From positions 1-5,920 of the forward strand of contig CACXFW010000128.1 in the NCBI GenBank assembly GCA_902767065.1: a stretch of 5,920 bases of DNA, read 5' to 3'. The notes beneath the pieces are model-generated. The model ran no database searches. It saw only the letters and a list, made by a program, of their open reading frames with translations, and was not told the origin of the DNA. Shown piece after piece: positions 3,457-5,920 of the stretch. The position numbers were made by a program, and so were the translations under genes. Position 1 is the stretch's first letter; each line of letters opens with the position of its first letter. The DNA comes from an uncultured Lachnospiraceae bacterium (lineage in GTDB: Bacteria > Bacillota > Clostridia > Lachnospirales > Lachnospiraceae).

Positions 3457-5920
3457 ATGTCGGACAGATTTCAGGAAGCGTTCGAGGCAGTCGAAGGAAT
3501 ATGGGATTATGACAGGCGGTCGTTGCTGGACGGCGTGACGGATGATGATATCATGAGAGCCTTGTCTGTCCTGAATGGAATGGATACAATGTCTCTTTCC
3601 GCTGCTCAGAAGGATATGCTCCGGCTTTTGTATGCAACGCTGAAGGAGGCACGCCGGGAATACATAGAACGGGGAGAGACCTCAGATAACAGAAGAGACT
3701 TTAGGATATTCGTAACAGACCAGGAAAGAGATTCCGCACTGAATCTGCGAAAGGGAATTGCATCTGCGGTTCCTTCCAGAGGATTGAGTAATGCTGTCAA
3801 AAGAACGATTGAAAAGGTAAACAGTCCGGAGACTGGTCTGCCGGCTGCAGATCAGATGTCAGATGAATTTGCAGAAGATTCTGCGAAGGCATCAGAACTG
3901 TCTCTTGCTGAGATCATCGCGTCACAGGCTGAGTCGGATGACGAGGAACAGGAACCTGTTCTTGACGCGGACCATGATTTTATCCTGGGGGATGAGGAAA
4001 TTGAAACGGCTGATCCGGAAGAAGAGTTAGGCGATGCGCTGGGAACAGAAGGGCTCGACAGATACAACCAGGAAGTCTGGGACAAGATTGAAGAAAAGAA
4101 AGAACGCCAGAGGAAAAGGGCGGAAGAAAAGAAAAGAACGGACAGGTGGCTCAGGCAGCTTCGTGCAAGACAGGCAGCCGAGAGGGAAGCGAAGGAAAAA
4201 CGTGAAGCAGACAGCAAGGCAATTGAGGAGCAGAATGAGGCTGCGAGAAGGCGTGCAGAAGAGAGTGCCAGGGGCGTCGCGCTTTACCAGAGAAAACAGC
4301 GATTATACGATTCGAAAAAGGCGCATGAAGAGTACGAGCGGGAAACGACCAGGAAGCATATGGCTGAGAGGGAAGAACTCAGGCTGAAAGCGTTGGATAA
4401 AAAGCGCGAAGAAGAGAAAAGGAATCATGATGCAAACAGGGAAAGAGCGGCCAGGGCACAGGAGGACAGACCCGGAACGGATCAGGATCATGATAAACAG
4501 CAGATTCATGACGGGCAAGACGGAAAGAAAGAATACGACAGCCAGTCTCTTTCGGAACGGGCTGTGCATGACTATGACAGGAGGAATCCTTCCAGTTTCT
4601 CCGGATATAGAAACAAGGAAAAGGAAATTATCTCCGATACGCAAAAGCAGGATCGGGATACCACCAGGAAATATCCTGATTACCGGAGCTGTGACCCGGC
4701 AAAAGAACAGGGCCGGGAGAACCGGCAGGATGGACACGGTAAGTACGACGAGAGTGTAAACAGGGATGCAGGCAGATGGGAAAGCCGGTCCGAACCGCAG
4801 CCAGAAAGCATATCTGCATACAAAAAAACGGATCAGATCAGGGAAAGCCATTCTGAAGAAAGCGGTATTCACGGACAGACCTTCTTCATGGCCAACGGGA
4901 GGAATCCTGCTGATGGAACAGGAACGTCGGTCGGCGAAGGCAGAAAACATACAGGAAATGACATTTCTGTCAGCGCAGTTTCAGCTGCTTACGGGCGCAG
5001 TGAATCTGAGGACCGGAAAGAGAGGATGCGGGAGGAATATGAAGCACGTAAGGCAGAGGAAGCCGCGAGAAATGCGGAGAGGATCAGAAATCTTCAGCGG
5101 CAGGCAGAAGAACAACGTAAGAGTGCAGCACGCTTCAGGGAAGAATACTTCGGTCCTGAGAAGGTGAAGGATGGTCCTGGACTGAGAGGGAATTACAGCA
5201 GTTCCGGTCAGAAAGATATATATGAACCTTCAGGATACTCTGATCCTTCCTACCATACAGACTATGGAAACAGGGGAGGGAATTCAGAAGGAATTCATAG
5301 GGCAGGCGAAAGACTCCCGAGTGGAGACAGATACAGAAGGACAGACAATATACGGCAGACAGAGGGTCAGGGGGATTCTTCCTTTTCTGAAGGCAAGGGG
5401 TGGAAGGCGACGAGGAGTAATCCAGCCGCAGAAGCCGGCCCCGGAAGTGATGCGGGTAGGATGGAAAGCTCTGCTGACGGTTATGGTTTGCCGGTGCCAG
5501 GCAGCATGCCTGGCGGGAAGCTTCAAAGGGAGACCCACAGTCAGGGTGATTCCGTAATAGACCATCAGGTTCCAACCTGGAAAACGATGGATTCCGGCTT
5601 CGAGGAGCAGGAAGAGCAGCGTGATATTACTGATGCAAAGCGTTCTGAGGATAGGAAAAGAGAGGAGAGAAATGCTGCCGGTTCTTTCGGTCAGGAACTG
5701 CAAAGTAAAAGGGAACAGAGTTCTCCCGATCGGTCAGCATATGAAAAGAATTACAGAAGAGAGGCCGAAAATGCCGGAGGTGGAAATACTGATTCTGACA
5801 GAGGGCTAGGGAAATCGGTCTACTCTGCGAGGGCAGGAGGTTGGGAAGAGAGAGGGAAAGCTTCTTTCGGAGATACAAGGAGGTCTCGTCCTGAAGACAG
5901 TGATCATGGAACCGGTGGGT
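3457..5920 (+). CDS. Long highly charged coiled-coil/disordered protein, unknown family (3' end outside window)
   Basis: Read codon by codon from ATG 3457, the frame has no stop to the window end: 821 codons, incomplete at the C terminus. I do not recognise a family. Residues 1-90 look like a folded helical region (WDYDRRSLLDGVTDDDIMRAL, then QKDMLRLLYATLKEARREYIE). Residues 130-205 are strongly acidic (ESDDEEQEP, DEEIETADPEEEL). Residues 205-340 are an uninterrupted Lys/Arg/Glu-rich helix, probably coiled coil (for example EEKKERQRKRAEEKKR). Residues 340-515 are polar and disordered, rich in Asp, Arg, Gln, Gly and Ser. A second charged helix spans about 516-562 (KERMREEYEARKAEEAARNAE), then a Gly/Ser/Tyr-rich stretch and a third charged patch near 710-770. 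I see one cysteine (residue 412), no signal peptide and no membrane segment, so it is likely cytoplasmic. It could be a scaffold or DNA-associated structural protein of a mobile element. Frames inside it on the other strand look hydrophobic only because they are antisense to charged codons. Coding status is strong; function is unknown. Confidence 0.85.
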   Translation, partial: MSDRFQEAFEAVEGIWDYDRRSLLDGVTDDDIMRALSVLNGMDTMSLSAAQKDMLRLLYATLKEARREYIERGETSDNRRDFRIFVTDQERDSALNLRKGIASAVPSRGLSNAVKRTIEKVNSPETGLPAADQMSDEFAEDSAKASELSLAEIIASQAESDDEEQEPVLDADHDFILGDEEIETADPEEELGDALGTEGLDRYNQEVWDKIEEKKERQRKRAEEKKRTDRWLRQLRARQAAEREAKEKREADSKAIEEQNEAARRRAEESARGVALYQRKQRLYDSKKAHEEYERETTRKHMAEREELRLKALDKKREEEKRNHDANRERAARAQEDRPGTDQDHDKQQIHDGQDGKKEYDSQSLSERAVHDYDRRNPSSFSGYRNKEKEIISDTQKQDRDTTRKYPDYRSCDPAKEQGRENRQDGHGKYDESVNRDAGRWESRSEPQPESISAYKKTDQIRESHSEESGIHGQTFFMANGRNPADGTGTSVGEGRKHTGNDISVSAVSAAYGRSESEDRKERMREEYEARKAEEAARNAERIRNLQRQAEEQRKSAARFREEYFGPEKVKDGPGLRGNYSSSGQKDIYEPSGYSDPSYHTDYGNRGGNSEGIHRAGERLPSGDRYRRTDNIRQTEGQGDSSFSEGKGWKATRSNPAAEAGPGSDAGRMESSADGYGLPVPGSMPGGKLQRETHSQGDSVIDHQVPTWKTMDSGFEEQEEQRDITDAKRSEDRKREERNAAGSFGQELQSKREQSSPDRSAYEKNYRREAENAGGGNTDSDRGLGKSVYSARAGGWEERGKASFGDTRRSRPEDSDHGTGG

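Noticed and set aside
3194..3538. Plus-strand 114-codon frame
   Set aside because: It overlaps the helicase end, runs through a strong terminator and into the next gene; no recognisable protein.
4303..4950. Minus-strand 215-codon frame with membrane-like hydrophobic sequence
   Set aside because: It lies wholly inside the long plus-strand gene; antisense of Lys/Arg/Glu/Asp-rich codons reads as Phe/Leu/Ser/Pro, giving false hydrophobicity. No family is recognisable.
4034..5809. Several plus-strand frames of 62-133 codons in the second frame
   Set aside because: They sit inside the continuous frame starting at 3457, are broken by many stops, and have no ribosome sites or domains.
1..5920. CRISPR array, insertion sequence ends, rRNA or tRNA genes
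   Set aside because: No regularly spaced long direct repeats, transposase motifs or structural RNA patterns were seen on either strand.

Overview
The window looks like part of a Clostridia (Lachnospiraceae-type) chromosome or large mobile element. The evidence is moderate GC, strong AGGAGG-type ribosome sites, Firmicutes-style hairpin-plus-T terminators and the protein families seen. This taxonomic call is an inference from gene content. All supported genes lie on the plus strand.

Left part (1-1103): a run of incomplete genes. The window opens inside the C-terminal nuclease domain of a YhcG/DUF1016 PD-(D/E)XK protein (1-327). Three bases later comes a P-loop nucleotide-binding protein that stops after 79 residues (331-570). 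Overlapping it in another frame is the tail of a GGDEF (diguanylate cyclase-like) protein (555-1103). That tail keeps the last helix of one GGDEF domain plus a second, degenerate GGDEF domain. This looks like a deletion or rearrangement scar near 555-585 that joined two unrelated genes.

Middle (1104-1433): about 330 bases without a gene. It holds a terminator-like hairpin (1197-1226), short phased ATGTTT repeats, and a long inverted repeat (1342-1382) just upstream of the next gene.

Right part (1434-5920): three apparently intact genes, the last cut by the window edge. They are (a) a 196-residue protein made of two zinc-ribbon plus topoisomerase C-terminal-repeat units with no topoisomerase catalytic core; (b) a 377-residue RecA-fold (DnaB/Twinkle-like) helicase with no primase domain; (c) a very long open frame of at least 821 residues from 3457 to the window end. 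The third protein is highly charged, predicted largely disordered and coiled-coil, and not recognised by me. Terminators follow (a) and (b), so the three seem to be separate transcription units or units linked by read-through. Topoisomerase-repeat and stand-alone replicative-helicase genes are typical cargo of integrative/conjugative elements, large plasmids and large phages of gut Clostridia. I infer that 1434 onward is a DNA-processing module of such an element, but no integrase, relaxase, coupling ATPase or phage structural gene is visible to prove it.

The most unusual item is the long charged protein: it is complete in one frame to the window edge, has a strong ribosome site, and is preceded by a strong terminator only 35 bases before its start codon.
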